A stretch of DNA of 64,000 bases from Comamonas sp. (GTDB taxonomy: Bacteria > Pseudomonadota > Gammaproteobacteria > Burkholderiales > Burkholderiaceae_C), in the NCBI GenBank assembly GCA_021166775.1, contig JAJPEQ010000006.1:1-64000 (forward strand), written 5' to 3'. The position numbers were made by a program, and so were the translations under genes. Under the pieces are notes generated by a model. It was not told the DNA's origin. It searched no databases and was given only the letters and a program-made list of their open reading frames with translations. This document shows, piece after piece, positions 20,232 to 29,453 of this stretch (its first letter is position 1; each line of letters starts with the position of its first letter).

Positions 20232-21677
20232 TCAAACGCGCCCCACCCGGCGGCGCGCGCCACGCTCCTGCCGGGGCAGCTGCTGGCGCGCCCCCGGCGG
20301 CTCGGGCATCGGCAAGGTGGCCACCTGGCGCTCGGCCTCATGCAGGGCCGCGCGTGCATCGGGCAGGTGGGGCCAGCGCAGCTCCCGCGTACCCAGGCGC
20401 AGTGCCGAAGTCAGGTCGCCGAACGTGGCGCGGCGCCAATCGCTGATATGAGGCTCGCGCACGCCGGTGAAGGCTTCGAGAAAGCGCAGCACCGAGGTGT
20501 GGTCGAACGGTTCGCTGCAGACCCAGCCGCCGACCGTCCACGGCGAAATGACGATGCAGGGCACGCGAAAACCCGCGCCGATCGGCAGACCATCGACGAA
20601 CTCACGCGGCGTGCCCACGGGCGGCAGCGGTGGCGGCACATGGTCGAACAGACCGTCGTTTTCGTCATAGGCGAGGATGATCACCGTCTTGGCCCAGACC
20701 GCCGGGTTGGAGGCCACGGCCTCGATCGTGCGGGCCACGAAAGCCGCGCCCGCGGCGGGCAGGAAGTCGGGGTGCTCGGACTCGCGGCTGGTGGGAATGA
20801 TCCACGAGACCGCAGGCAGACGGTCGTTGCGCGCATCCTCCTCGAACGCATCGGCCGGCCCGCGCCGCATGCCGCGCTCGTGCAGCGGCGAGCCGGGCGG
20901 CGCCTGCTGAAACGCCGCGAAGCGCTCCAGCACGTTGCAGCCGTAGTTGTCGTACTGCTGGTACACCTTCCACGGCACACCCGCGGCCTGCAGCCGCTCG
21001 GCATACGTCGTCCAGCGGTAGCCGCCACGCGGCGCCACGTTGCGCACGACGGGACCGCCGCCCAGCCCCTCGGGGTCGAGGGTGCCGGTCATCCACATCA
21101 TGCGATTGGGCCAGGTGGGGCCGAGCACCGAGCTGTGGTAGGCGTCGCAGACGGTGAAGGCCTCGGCCAGCGCAAACTGGAACGGAATGTCCGCGCGCGT
21201 GTAGTGGCCCATCACGTAGGGCGCGGTGCGCCGATTCACGGCGCGGTGCGCGATGATCCATCGGTCCAGCCGCCCTCCGTTGCAGGCCGCGTGCTGCACC
21301 AGCCAGGAGTGGCTCGCCGAGGAAATTTTCTGCGCGCTGCTGGCGCGCGTGTCCAGGTGAAACGGCAGCAGATAGCCGTCCGCATGCTCGGGGTCGGGCT
21401 GATGGAACACGCTGCGGCCATCGGTCAGGCGCAGCGCGCGCGGGTCGTCAAAGCCGCGCACGCCCGCGAGCATTCCGAAGTAGTGATCGAACGAGCGGTT
21501 TTCCTGCAGCATCAGCACCACATGCCTGATCTCGCCCAGCGCCGCGAGGCTCGGCGGCGACTGCGTCAGCGCGCGCTGCACGTGCGGCGGCATCCGCGCG
21601 CAGGCCGAGAGCAGCGCGGCGCCCGCGGCCGTGCCCAGCAGGCGTCGGCGCGTAGGGCTCGCATCACGCGATGGCAT
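20232..21677 (-). CDS. Tat-exported phosphoesterase/phospholipase C-family lipoprotein candidate
   Basis: A 481-residue protein of the phosphoesterase family that includes phosphatidylcholine-type phospholipase C and acid phosphatase AcpA. The N-terminus has a twin-arginine motif (RRRLLG) and a lipobox (LSAC, about residue 26), so it is probably exported folded and lipid-anchored. Metal-site motifs are ENRSFDHYFG near residue 58, GPTWPNRMMWMTG, and YDENDGLFDHVPPP near the C-terminal third. Family members cleave phosphate or phosphocholine esters. Which one applies here is not decidable. It ends 22 bases before the SMUG1-like gene. The extreme C-terminus (about 25 residues) is arginine/glutamine-rich. 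Confidence 0.85.
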   Translation of the reverse strand: MPSRDASPTRRRLLGTAAGAALLSACARMPPHVQRALTQSPPSLAALGEIRHVVLMLQENRSFDHYFGMLAGVRGFDDPRALRLTDGRSVFHQPDPEHADGYLLPFHLDTRASSAQKISSASHSWLVQHAACNGGRLDRWIIAHRAVNRRTAPYVMGHYTRADIPFQFALAEAFTVCDAYHSSVLGPTWPNRMMWMTGTLDPEGLGGGPVVRNVAPRGGYRWTTYAERLQAAGVPWKVYQQYDNYGCNVLERFAAFQQAPPGSPLHERGMRRGPADAFEEDARNDRLPAVSWIIPTSRESEHPDFLPAAGAAFVARTIEAVASNPAVWAKTVIILAYDENDGLFDHVPPPLPPVGTPREFVDGLPIGAGFRVPCIVISPWTVGGWVCSEPFDHTSVLRFLEAFTGVREPHISDWRRATFGDLTSALRLGTRELRWPHLPDARAALHEAERQVATLPMPEPPGARQQLPRQERGARRRVGRV

Positions 21678-21726
21678 GGTGGTCGATCCGGCTGAACATG
21701 AATGGCGCCCGCATCCTAAGGCATCG

Positions 21727-23139
21727 CTACCACGCGCCCCGGTGCTCGGGCACGCGCGCGACCACCGGCAGCAGCGCCAGCGAGAACAGCGCCAGCAAGG
21801 CGTAGCTCATCGCCAGCACCTGCGCCGCATCCGTCCCCATGGCCATGGCCGACGTGAGAACGGCCAGCACGATGATCACGCCCAGCTCCTGCGCCGTGGC
21901 GCGCAGCGCGGACATCGTGGCCGCGCGATCGGGCACCAGCTGCAGCGCGGCGTTGCGGCTCGCAGGCCCCATCACGCCAGCGCTCGCGCCCATGAAGACC
22001 GAGGCCAGCGCCAGCCACGCCCAGGGCGAGAGCCCCAGAGGCGGCTCCAGCGCCAGCAGCAGCGCGCCCAGGCCCGCGAGCACGCCGCCGACATAAAACG
22101 GCCAGCGGTAACCGCTCCAACGCAGCGCCCAGGCCGCAAGCGGCCCGAGGATGAAGGCCACCACGCCCTGCGCGACGAGCAACGTGGCGGCATCGAGCGC
22201 CGACAGCCCATAGCGCGTGGCGGCGTACAGCGGCACCAGCGTCACCGCGCCAGAGATCACGCCGCCATAGCTTGCATTGAGAATGTTGGTGGCCGCAAAG
22301 CCCGGGCCGTAGATCAGGCGCGGCGGCAGAAAAGGCTCGGCGACGCGGGCGATGTGGCGAAAGAACGCCCAGCCCGCCAACAGCGCCAGCCCCAGCGGCG
22401 CAAAAAACGGCCACGAGAGCACGCGCACCCCGGCATCGCCCAGCACGCTCGCCGCAAACATACCTGCGATCACCGCCACGCCCAGCAGCAGCATGCCCGG
22501 TACGTCCATGCGCCGGCGCGAGCACGCTTGGGCACGATCGGGCGGGATCAGCCACCAGCCCAGCAGCACCATCGCCAGGCCGATGGGCACGTTGACGAAG
22601 AACACATCGCGCCAGCTCGCGTAGGTGACGAACAGCCCGCCGAATACCGGCCCGATCAGCGCGCCCACCGAAAACACCGCGCCAAACAGGCCGAGCACGC
22701 GGTCGCGGCTGGCGCCGAACCAGGCCACGACGATGCCCGTGGCCGCGGGCGTGAGCCCCGCGCCGCCGATCGCCTGCAGCGCGCGAAAGAGCACGAGCAG
22801 CGCCATGTGCTGCGCCAGCGCGCAGGCCAGCGACGCCAGCGCGAACGCCAGCGTGGACGCGATGAACACGCGCCGGTGACCGAAGCGCTCGGCCAGCCGC
22901 CCGCTCACGGGCAGCATGACCACGTAGCCGAACCAGTAGGCGGTGATGGTCCAGCCGGTCCAGTTGATCGGCGCATCAAGGTCGCTGGCGAGTGCGTGCA
23001 GCGCGGTCGCGACGATGGTCGCGTCGATCGACATCATCATCAGCGCGCAGGCGATGACGGCAAACACCAGCGCGCGCCGCGTGGGCGGCAAGGCGACGCA
23101 CGCGCGCTCGGTCGCTGGCGCCGATGCAGGCTGATTCAT
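21727..23139 (-). CDS. MFS multidrug exporter, DHA2 (14-helix) family
   Basis: A 470-residue major-facilitator transporter. Hydrophobic helices fill the length from residue ~22 and the drug:H+ antiporter motif A appears as GRLAERFGHRR after helix 2. Motif C-like glycine/proline residues occur in helix 5 (GLFVTYASWRDVFFVNVPIG region). The arrangement suits the DHA2/EmrB subfamily, which exports hydrophobic drugs by proton antiport. I start at ATG 23137-23139 since the upstream open part is not membrane-like. No periplasmic adaptor (EmrA) is adjacent, so substrate and partner are unknown. It is divergent from fahA. Confidence 0.88.
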   Translation of the reverse strand: MNQPASAPATERACVALPPTRRALVFAVIACALMMMSIDATIVATALHALASDLDAPINWTGWTITAYWFGYVVMLPVSGRLAERFGHRRVFIASTLAFALASLACALAQHMALLVLFRALQAIGGAGLTPAATGIVVAWFGASRDRVLGLFGAVFSVGALIGPVFGGLFVTYASWRDVFFVNVPIGLAMVLLGWWLIPPDRAQACSRRRMDVPGMLLLGVAVIAGMFAASVLGDAGVRVLSWPFFAPLGLALLAGWAFFRHIARVAEPFLPPRLIYGPGFAATNILNASYGGVISGAVTLVPLYAATRYGLSALDAATLLVAQGVVAFILGPLAAWALRWSGYRWPFYVGGVLAGLGALLLALEPPLGLSPWAWLALASVFMGASAGVMGPASRNAALQLVPDRAATMSALRATAQELGVIIVLAVLTSAMAMGTDAAQVLAMSYALLALFSLALLPVVARVPEHRGAW

Positions 23140-23294
23140 GCGCCGATTGTGGCGGGCAAACGCGAGCGCCGCCGCGGATCCGGCTCGCGCCCACACGACA
23201 CCGCGGCAGGGGCATGCACGCGCGGTCCGCCATGGCAAGGCCGCGCTGCTAAGCTTGCCGGTCATCCGCATTCGGCATTTCCGAAAGGGCCCGC

Positions 23295-24617
23295 ATGACC
23301 ACTCTGAACGAAACCCACGACGCTCAATTGCGCAGCTGGGTTGCCTCCGCCCACGCCACGGGCACCGATTTTCCGATCCAGAACCTGCCGCTGGCCGTCT
23401 TCCGCCGCAGGGGCAGCACCGAGCCGCTGCGCGGCGGCGTGGCGATCGGCGATCAGATCGTGGACCTGGCCGAACTCGCGCAGGCCCGGCCCTTCAGCGG
23501 CCGCGCCGCCGAGGCGCTGGCCGCGGGCAGCCAAGGCACGCTCAACGCGCTGATGGCGCTGGGCCCCGCGCACTGGAGCGCGCTGCGCCTGGCACTCTCG
23601 CGCGCGCTGCGCGAAGGCGCGTACGAGCAAGCCGTGATGCAGGTCTGCCTGGTGCCGCAGGCGCAGGTGGAGTACGCGCTGCCGGCGCGCATTGGCGACT
23701 ACACCGACTTCTACACTTCGATTTACCATGCAACCAACGTCGGACGATTGTTTCGCCCGGACAACCCGCTGATGCCCAATTACAAATGGGTGCCCATCGG
23801 CTACCACGGCCGCGCCTCCAGCGTGGTGATCTCGGGCCAGAACTTCGCCCGCCCCTGCGGCCAGCTCAAGGCGCCCGACGCCGCAGCGCCCGTGCTGGGC
23901 GCGAGCCGGCGCCTTGATATCGAGCTGGAGCTGGGCGTGTTCATCGGCCAGGCCAACGCGCTGGGCGAACCGGTGCCCATGGCCGAGGCCGAGGACCACG
24001 TGTTCGGCATCTGCCTGCTCAACGACTGGTCGGCGCGCGACATCCAGGGCTGGGAATACCAGCCGCTCGGGCCGTTTCTGTCGAAGAATTTCGCCACCAC
24101 GATCTCGCCCTGGATCGTGACGCTGGAGGCGCTCGCGCCCTACCGCGTGGCGTTCGAGCGCCCGGCGGGCGACCCGGCGCCACTGCCCTATCTGGACAGC
24201 GCGCACAACCAGAGCGCGGGGGCCTTCGACATCCAGCTCAGCGTCGGCCTGCAGACTCCCAGGATGCGCGCCCAGGACGCCCGCGCCGAAGCCACGATCT
24301 GCCGCACCAGCTACCGCCATGCCTACTGGACCGTGGCGCAGATGGTCACGCACCACAGCGTGGGCGGCTGCAACCTGCAGCCCGGCGACCTGCTCGGCAC
24401 AGGCACGCTCTCCGGCCCCACGCCCGACCAGGCGGGCGCACTGCTGGAGCTGACCACGGGGGGCAAGCACCCGATCCAGCTTCCGGGTGGCGAGGCGCGC
24501 ACCTTCCTCGAAGACGGCGACGCGGTGGTGCTGCGTGGCTGGTGCGAGAAGGCCGGCCACGCGCGCATCGGCTTTGGCGAATGCCGCGGCCAGGTGCTGC
24601 CCGCGCGCATGCTCTGA
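23295..24617 (+). CDS. fahA: Fumarylacetoacetase
   Basis: A 440-residue fumarylacetoacetate hydrolase, which cleaves fumarylacetoacetate to fumarate and acetoacetate at the end of tyrosine/homogentisate breakdown. The N-terminal SH3-like domain (FPIQNLPLAVFRR) is followed by the catalytic fold with DYTDFYTSIYHATNVG near residue 133, the metal-site glutamates in LDIELELGVFIG, NDWSARDIQGWEYQPLGPF and the Lys-Thr region SKNFATTISPW. All are classic fumarylacetoacetase landmarks. It is followed after 14 bases by maiA, the preceding step of the pathway. Homogentisate 1,2-dioxygenase is not in the window. Confidence 0.95.
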   Translation: MTTLNETHDAQLRSWVASAHATGTDFPIQNLPLAVFRRRGSTEPLRGGVAIGDQIVDLAELAQARPFSGRAAEALAAGSQGTLNALMALGPAHWSALRLALSRALREGAYEQAVMQVCLVPQAQVEYALPARIGDYTDFYTSIYHATNVGRLFRPDNPLMPNYKWVPIGYHGRASSVVISGQNFARPCGQLKAPDAAAPVLGASRRLDIELELGVFIGQANALGEPVPMAEAEDHVFGICLLNDWSARDIQGWEYQPLGPFLSKNFATTISPWIVTLEALAPYRVAFERPAGDPAPLPYLDSAHNQSAGAFDIQLSVGLQTPRMRAQDARAEATICRTSYRHAYWTVAQMVTHHSVGGCNLQPGDLLGTGTLSGPTPDQAGALLELTTGGKHPIQLPGGEARTFLEDGDAVVLRGWCEKAGHARIGFGECRGQVLPARML

Positions 24618-24631
24618 ATGAAGACGTGGTC

Positions 24632-25279
24632 ATGAAACTCTACAACTACTACCGCAGCGGCACCTCGCACCGCACGCGCATCGCGCTCGAACTCAAGGGC
24701 ATGCAGACCGAATACGTTGCCGTCGATCTGCTGCACGAAGCGCACCTGCACGGCACTTTTCACGAGGTGAACCCGCAGGCCCTCGTGCCCGCGCTGGTGC
24801 TGGACGATGGCACGGTGCTCACGCAGTCGCCCGCCATCATCGAGTGGCTGGAGGAAACCCACCCCACGCCGCCGCTGCTGCCCGCAGATCCGCAGGCCCG
24901 CGCGCACGTGCGGGCGCTGGCCGCGATCGTCGGCTGCGACATTCACCCGATCAACAACCGGCGCATCCTGCAGTACCTCCAGCATCAATTCGGCGCCGAC
25001 AGGGCGGCGATCGATCGCTGGTGCGGCGAGTGGATCAGCTCGGGCTTCGACGCCTATGAGCAGTTTCTCGCCCGGGACAAGGCGCGCGGCGACTTCAGCT
25101 TCGGCGGGCAACCCGGCCTGGCCGACTGCTACCTGATCCCGCAGGTGGCCGGCGCCCGGCGCTTTCACGTGGACCTGGGCCGCTGGCCGCTGATCAGCGC
25201 GGTGGATGCGGCCTGCGGGCAGTTGCCGGCGTTTGAGCGCGCCGCGCCGTCCAGGCAGCCGGACGCACCCCGCAGCTGA
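24632..25279 (+). CDS. maiA: Maleylacetoacetate isomerase (zeta-class GST)
   Basis: A 215-residue glutathione-dependent isomerase converting maleylacetoacetate to fumarylacetoacetate, the substrate of FahA encoded just upstream. The zeta-GST active-site signature is YYRSGTSHRTRIALELKG (residues about 6-23; usually SSCxxRVRIA, here SGTSHRTRIA). The glutathione-binding VPAL and TQSPAIIEWLEE motifs follow. The C-terminal helical domain has GDIHPINNxR-like residues (GCDIHPINNRR). The start ATG at 24632 is 14 bases after fahA. The SSC-type serine-cysteine pair is changed to SGT, a known variation in proteobacterial members. Confidence 0.92.
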   Translation: MKLYNYYRSGTSHRTRIALELKGMQTEYVAVDLLHEAHLHGTFHEVNPQALVPALVLDDGTVLTQSPAIIEWLEETHPTPPLLPADPQARAHVRALAAIVGCDIHPINNRRILQYLQHQFGADRAAIDRWCGEWISSGFDAYEQFLARDKARGDFSFGGQPGLADCYLIPQVAGARRFHVDLGRWPLISAVDAACGQLPAFERAAPSRQPDAPRS

Positions 25280-25307
25280 ATCGCGCGGGGCCTGAGACAA
25301 TCGGCGC

Positions 25308-26363
25308 ATGGTCGATCAAGCCCCCACCACCGCCATCCTGCTGTGCAACCTCGGCACGCCCGAGGCGCCCACCACGCCCGCGCTGCGCCGCTATCTCGCC
25401 GAGTTCCTGAGCGACCGGCGTGTGGTCGAAATCCCGCGCGCGCTGTGGTGGCCCATCCTGCACGGCATCATCTTGCGCACGCGCCCGGCCAAGTCGGCGG
25501 CCAAGTACCGCACGATCTGGACCGAGGAAGGCTCGCCGCTGCTCGTCTGGACGCAGAAACAGGCGCTGATGCTGCGCGGCTGGCTCGGGCAGACGGGTCT
25601 GGCGGTGCCGGTGCTGCCCGCGATGCGCTATGGCGCACCATCGATCGACGCGCAACTGCAGGCGCTGGCCGACCAGGGCGTGCGGCGCATTCTGGTGCTG
25701 CCGCTGTACCCGCAGTATTCCTCGACCACGGTGGCCAGCGTGATCGACGCCGTGAACGCCTGGGTCGGGCGCACGCGCGCGCTGCCCGAGCTGCGCTTCG
25801 TCAACGGCTATCACGATCACCCCGGCTACATCGCCGCGCTGGCGCAGAGCGTGCGCAGGCACTGGCAACGCGAGGGCGGGCGCGCCGACAAGCTCATCGT
25901 GAGTTTTCACGGCATTCCCGAGCGCAACGTGCGCCTGGGCGACCCCTACGCCGAGCAATGCCGGACCACCACCGAGCTGCTGGCGCGGGCGCTGGAGCTC
26001 GGGCCCGACCAATACCAGCTCACCTTCCAGTCGCGCTTTGGACCCGCCCAATGGCTGCAGCCCTACACCGAACCCACCGTCGTCGCGCTCGCCAAGGCGG
26101 GAACGCGCAGCGTGGACGTGATCTGCCCGGGCTTCACCAGCGACTGCCTGGAGACGCTGCAGGAGATCAACGACGAAGTGCGCGAGGCCTTCACTCAGGC
26201 TGGCGGCCAGAGCTTTCGCTACATCGCCTGCCTCAACGACGACAACAGCTGGATCACCGCGCTGTCGCAGATCGCGCAGCAGAACCTGAGCGGCTGGCCA
26301 GCGCAGAAAATTCCAACCCAATCGGCTTCAAGCGCTTACCAGACAAGCGCGGCCAGCTACTGA
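25308..26363 (+). CDS. hemH: Ferrochelatase
   Basis: A 351-residue enzyme inserting Fe2+ into protoporphyrin IX, the last step of haem synthesis, at the inner membrane. The active-site histidine is H201 in SFHGIPERN and the conserved glutamate E282 in CPGFTSDCLETLQEI. The N-terminal LLCNLGTPEAP and the lipid-facing YPQYSSTT motifs are also present. No C-terminal Fe-S cysteines are seen. The last ~15 residues (TQSASSAYQTSAASY) are encoded by a copy of the dispersed palindromic repeat, so the native C-terminus may have been altered by its insertion. Confidence 0.95.
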   Translation: MVDQAPTTAILLCNLGTPEAPTTPALRRYLAEFLSDRRVVEIPRALWWPILHGIILRTRPAKSAAKYRTIWTEEGSPLLVWTQKQALMLRGWLGQTGLAVPVLPAMRYGAPSIDAQLQALADQGVRRILVLPLYPQYSSTTVASVIDAVNAWVGRTRALPELRFVNGYHDHPGYIAALAQSVRRHWQREGGRADKLIVSFHGIPERNVRLGDPYAEQCRTTTELLARALELGPDQYQLTFQSRFGPAQWLQPYTEPTVVALAKAGTRSVDVICPGFTSDCLETLQEINDEVREAFTQAGGQSFRYIACLNDDNSWITALSQIAQQNLSGWPAQKIPTQSASSAYQTSAASY

Positions 26364-26370
26364 ATCGATA
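26316..26370 (+). repeat. Dispersed palindromic repeat, copy 4 (forms the 3' end of hemH)
   Basis: Blocks: AATCGGCTTCAAGCGCTT, ACCAGAC loop, AAGCGCGGCCAGCTACTGAATCG. GCGCTT and AAGCGC form a 6-bp stem. The hemH stop codon TGA at 26361-26363 lies inside the repeat. Confidence 0.6.
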
Positions 26371-26373
26371 GGA

Positions 26374-26805
26374 ATGAGCCCGGCCCCGGAGACCATGCGC
26401 ATCGACAAGTGGCTGTGGTGCGCGCGCTTCTACAAGACCCGCAGCCTGGCGGTGCAAGAAATCGACAGAGGCCGCGTGCACGTCAATGGCGCGGCCGTCA
26501 AGCCCGCACGTGAGGTGCACGTCGGCGATACGGTGGCGCTGCGCCAGGGCGTGGTGGCGCGCACCGTGGTGGTGAGGGCGCTCAGCGCCCTGCGCGGCCC
26601 GGCACCCGTGGCGCAGGAGCTTTACGAGGAAACGGCCGAAAGCCTGCTGGCGCGCAGCCAGAGCGCCGAGCAGCGGCGCCTCGCGCCCGAGCCCGCACAG
26701 GCGCTGCAGCACGGGCGCCCCACCAAGCGCGACCGCCGCACGCTCGACGACGCGCGCCAGCGCGGCTGGGGCGACCGCTGGAGCGCGTCGCTCGACGACG
26801 CGTGA
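26374..26805 (+). CDS. hslR: Hsp15-like S4-domain RNA-binding protein
   Basis: A 143-residue small RNA-binding protein. The S4 fold covers MRIDKWLWCARFYKTRSLAVQEIDRGRV... to about residue 60, including the VNGAAVKPAREVHVGDTV turn. In E. coli Hsp15 (HslR) binds free 50S subunits carrying nascent chains and recycles stalled ribosomes. The C-terminal half is basic (RPTKRDRRTLDDARQRGWGDRW), as in Hsp15. The first ATG is at 26374 and another at 26395 begins exactly at the domain; either may be used. It follows hemH after 10 bases. Confidence 0.85.
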   Translation: MSPAPETMRIDKWLWCARFYKTRSLAVQEIDRGRVHVNGAAVKPAREVHVGDTVALRQGVVARTVVVRALSALRGPAPVAQELYEETAESLLARSQSAEQRRLAPEPAQALQHGRPTKRDRRTLDDARQRGWGDRWSASLDDA

Positions 26806-26830
26806 AGCCCGGGCCAAGCCGCGTTGGCTT

Positions 26831-26893
26831 GCTATCGCACCAATAGCTGCAAGCGCTTTGCCAGAAAGGACCAGAGGCCTTTCCTATTTAAAT
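26831..26893 (-). repeat. Dispersed palindromic repeat, copy 5
   Basis: On the minus strand: TTTAAATAGGAAAGGCCTCTGG, then AAAGCGCTTGCAGCTATTG. It fills the convergent gap between the Hsp15-like gene and the chemoreceptor gene and touches the receptor's stop codon. It may serve as a bidirectional 3'-end structure. Confidence 0.6.
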
Positions 26894-28368
26894 CACTGCT
26901 TGTAGAACCCGCAGGAAATCACCATGCCGTCCACGCCCACGGCCTGCACGTAGGCCGATTTGGTCATGGTTTCGTTGGTGAGCGGGTGCACCCACTGATA
27001 GTCCACCCAGCCGGTGCCGGGGCCATGGCCCACGCGCATGATTTCCTTGACGAAGTAGTTGCCGCGCACGTCTTTCACCGCGTTGCCGTCCACGCCGATC
27101 ACGCGCGGATTGCCGCCGTTGGCCACGATGGTGCCGCTGGCATCGCACATGCCGAGATAGAGATCGCGATCAACGAACGGCCCCTGCGGGTCGCTGATGG
27201 CCTGCTTGCCTTGCTCCGCGCCGTGGGTGCGCACGTACTGCGCGCCCGCCTCGGCCATGGCGCGGGCCTCGTCGGCGTTGCCGAACTCGCGCGCGCCCAG
27301 GTGCCAGTCGCCCACGGCGCCTGACAGGCGCTGCGCCTGCGCCTGCAGGCTGGCGGCCGTCTGAGCCGCCGCCTCCACCAGCGCGCCGTTGCGCTGCGTG
27401 GTGTCGTCGATGTGGGCGATGGCGCGGTGAATCTCCTCCAGCCCGCAGCTCTGCTCCTCGCTCGCCTGCACGATCTCGCCCATGATGCCGGCCACACGCT
27501 GCACGCGGTCCACCATGGCGCTCATCGCGCCGCCCGCCTGATCGGCCAGCCGGTGGCCCGCCTCCACGCGCGCGGACGATTCGTCGATGAGCTGCTTGAT
27601 CTCGCGCGCCGCCGTGGCCGAGCGCTGCGCCAGCGCGCGCACCTCGCCCGCCACCACGGCGAACCCGCGCCCCTGCTCGCCCGCGCGTGCGGCTTCGACG
27701 GCCGCGTTCAGTGCCAGGATGTTGGTCTGAAACGCGATGGAATCGATCACGCCCGTGATGTCCACGATACGGCGCGAGCTCTCGCGGATGCCACCCATGG
27801 TCTGCACCACCTCGCCCACCACGCGACCACCGTCGCGCGCCGCATCGGCCGCGGCGCCCACGAGTTCATGCGCCTGGCGCGCGCGATCGGCGTTCTGGCG
27901 CACGGTGCAGGTGAGCTGCTCCATCGACGCCGCCGTCTGCTGCAGCGCGCTGGCCTGTGATTCGGTACGCTGCGACAGCGCCTTGTTGTCCCCGGCCACG
28001 AAGCCCGCCGTGGTCGCGATGGCGGTGGTGCCCACGCGCACGTCCACCGCGACATGGAACATGCGCTCGCCCACCTCGGCCAGCAGCGCCTGCAGCGGAC
28101 TGCCGTGCGCGGGCAAGGGTTCGTGCAGGTCGCCCTGCGCCAGCCTGCGCGCGCTGCCCAGCAGCTCGCGAAACCCGCGCGCGGCCCGGTGCGCGCCACG
28201 CAGCACGGCCAGCGCCGCCAGCACGGCGCCACCCAGGCCCAGAGCGCCCAGCCAGGCGCGCAGCGCGGGCCGCGGGTTGGCCAGCACGACGCCGGCCAGG
28301 GCGATCGCCAGGGCGGCCAGGGCGACGGCACCGACATGGTCGGCGCGCAAGTGCAGCGGGTTTCTCAT
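26893..28368 (-). CDS. Methyl-accepting chemotaxis protein with C-terminal Cache-type sensor domain
   Basis: A 491-residue chemoreceptor with unusual order. Two transmembrane helices lie at residues about 12-30 and 40-57 with almost no periplasmic loop, then a HAMP-like linker, then the signalling hairpin whose tip is [25 protein letters not shown] read in pieces at 216-240. After the coiled coil, residues about 365-490 form a second folded domain: [48 protein letters not shown] and VISCGFYK. This has the look of a single-Cache domain, normally periplasmic, but here it would be cytoplasmic. Such domains often bind small carboxylates. The gene ends the PHB locus, 47 bases after the hydrolase, which suggests 3-hydroxybutyrate or a related acid as signal; that is inference. 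Confidence 0.85.
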   Translation of the reverse strand: MRNPLHLRADHVGAVALAALAIALAGVVLANPRPALRAWLGALGLGGAVLAALAVLRGAHRAARGFRELLGSARRLAQGDLHEPLPAHGSPLQALLAEVGERMFHVAVDVRVGTTAIATTAGFVAGDNKALSQRTESQASALQQTAASMEQLTCTVRQNADRARQAHELVGAAADAARDGGRVVGEVVQTMGGIRESSRRIVDITGVIDSIAFQTNILALNAAVEAARAGEQGRGFAVVAGEVRALAQRSATAAREIKQLIDESSARVEAGHRLADQAGGAMSAMVDRVQRVAGIMGEIVQASEEQSCGLEEIHRAIAHIDDTTQRNGALVEAAAQTAASLQAQAQRLSGAVGDWHLGAREFGNADEARAMAEAGAQYVRTHGAEQGKQAISDPQGPFVDRDLYLGMCDASGTIVANGGNPRVIGVDGNAVKDVRGNYFVKEIMRVGHGPGTGWVDYQWVHPLTNETMTKSAYVQAVGVDGMVISCGFYKQ

Positions 28369-28415
28369 GATCGTTGCAGCGTGCAGATGCAGATGCGAAG
28401 GCGCTCGGCAGGTCT

Positions 28416-29336
28416 TCAGGCCTGCGCCGCCCGCGGATGCGCCGAGGCGGGCCGGCCGGGATCGGGCTGCGTCACGCCATGCGCCAGGAAGTGATCGACC
28501 AGCGCATAGTGCTCGGGCACGTTGAGCGCGGGCGCGTGGCCGCAGCCGGCGACTTCGATCACCTGCGCGAGGCCGCGCGCGCCCGGGCCGCGCGTGAGCA
28601 TCTCGTCCGCGGTCTCGCGCAGCACCAGGTCGGAGGCCTCGCCGCGCAGGCACAGCACGGGGATGTCCAGCGCATCGTAGTGGTCCCAGATCAGGTAGTC
28701 ATTGGCGTGGTGCGTGAACTGCTGCACCATGGCCGGGTCGTAGTGCGGTGTCACGCGCCCGTCGGGCAAGCGGCGGGTGGAGGTTTCCGTCAGGCGCCGC
28801 CACTGCGCATCGCTGAGCCAGCCGTAGGGCGTGTAGACCTGCCGGAAGAACGCCTCCAGTTCCCGCACGGTGTCGAACGCGGGCGGCTGGCCGGCGTAGG
28901 CCTTGATGCGCTCGAGCGCCGCCTCGGCCAGGCGCGGCGCGTTGTCGTTGAGCAGCAGGCTGCGGATGCGGCCCTTGAGCTGGGGCTGGAACAGCCCCGA
29001 GGCGCACACCATGCCGATGGCCCCGCCCATGGAGGTACCCACCCAGTGGGCCTGCTCGATGCCGAGCTGCTCGAACAGATCGGCCGCGATGCGCGCGTAG
29101 AACGCGAGGCTGTACTCGTGCTGCGGCGCGCGCGACCACTGGCTCAGGCCCCGGCCGATGGTGTCGGGGCAGATCACGCGGTAGCGCGGCGCCAGGTGCT
29201 CGGCCAGTTCGTCCATGTCGCGCCCCGTGCGCGCCAGACCATGCCACGCGATGACCACCGGCGCACCGGGCGCGCCCCACTCCACGTAGTGGATTTCATA
29301 GCCGGCGCAGGTGACGTAGCGCGAGATGGGTGACAT
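28416..29336 (-). CDS. Alpha/beta hydrolase
   Basis: A 306-residue serine hydrolase of the alpha/beta fold. The oxyanion HG motif is AWHGLART (near residue 30), the nucleophile elbow GTSMGG (Ser near residue 100), and the catalytic histidine [21 protein letters not shown] near the end. An aspartate lies in [12 protein letters not shown]. There is no signal peptide, so it acts in the cytoplasm. Sitting between the 3-hydroxybutyrate-oligomer hydrolase and a chemoreceptor, it could hydrolyse imported 3HB dimers or short esters, although dehalogenase or other esterase roles are also possible. Confidence 0.82.
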   Translation of the reverse strand: MSPISRYVTCAGYEIHYVEWGAPGAPVVIAWHGLARTGRDMDELAEHLAPRYRVICPDTIGRGLSQWSRAPQHEYSLAFYARIAADLFEQLGIEQAHWVGTSMGGAIGMVCASGLFQPQLKGRIRSLLLNDNAPRLAEAALERIKAYAGQPPAFDTVRELEAFFRQVYTPYGWLSDAQWRRLTETSTRRLPDGRVTPHYDPAMVQQFTHHANDYLIWDHYDALDIPVLCLRGEASDLVLRETADEMLTRGPGARGLAQVIEVAGCGHAPALNVPEHYALVDHFLAHGVTQPDPGRPASAHPRAAQA

Positions 29337-29385
29337 GACAGACAGCCTTTGGACAGGAGCGGTTCAAGAAAACGGCCTGCCTTCG

Positions 29386-29417
29386 CGAACCGGTCATTGC
29401 CGCCAATGACCGGTTCG
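29386..29417. terminator. Perfect 14-bp inverted repeat after the 3HB-oligomer hydrolase gene
   Basis: CGAACCGGTCATTG (29386-29399) and CAATGACCGGTTCG (29404-29417) are exact inverse copies around a CCGC loop. It is 37 bases past the minus-strand stop of the oligomer hydrolase and 50 bases upstream of the next start. On the minus strand a TTTTC occurs 13 bases further on. It is either a terminator that separates the two genes or an operator for the hydrolase gene. Confidence 0.6.
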
Positions 29418-29453
29418 GTCGGAGGGCCGATGCGGTGGATGCGAATGCCGGCC

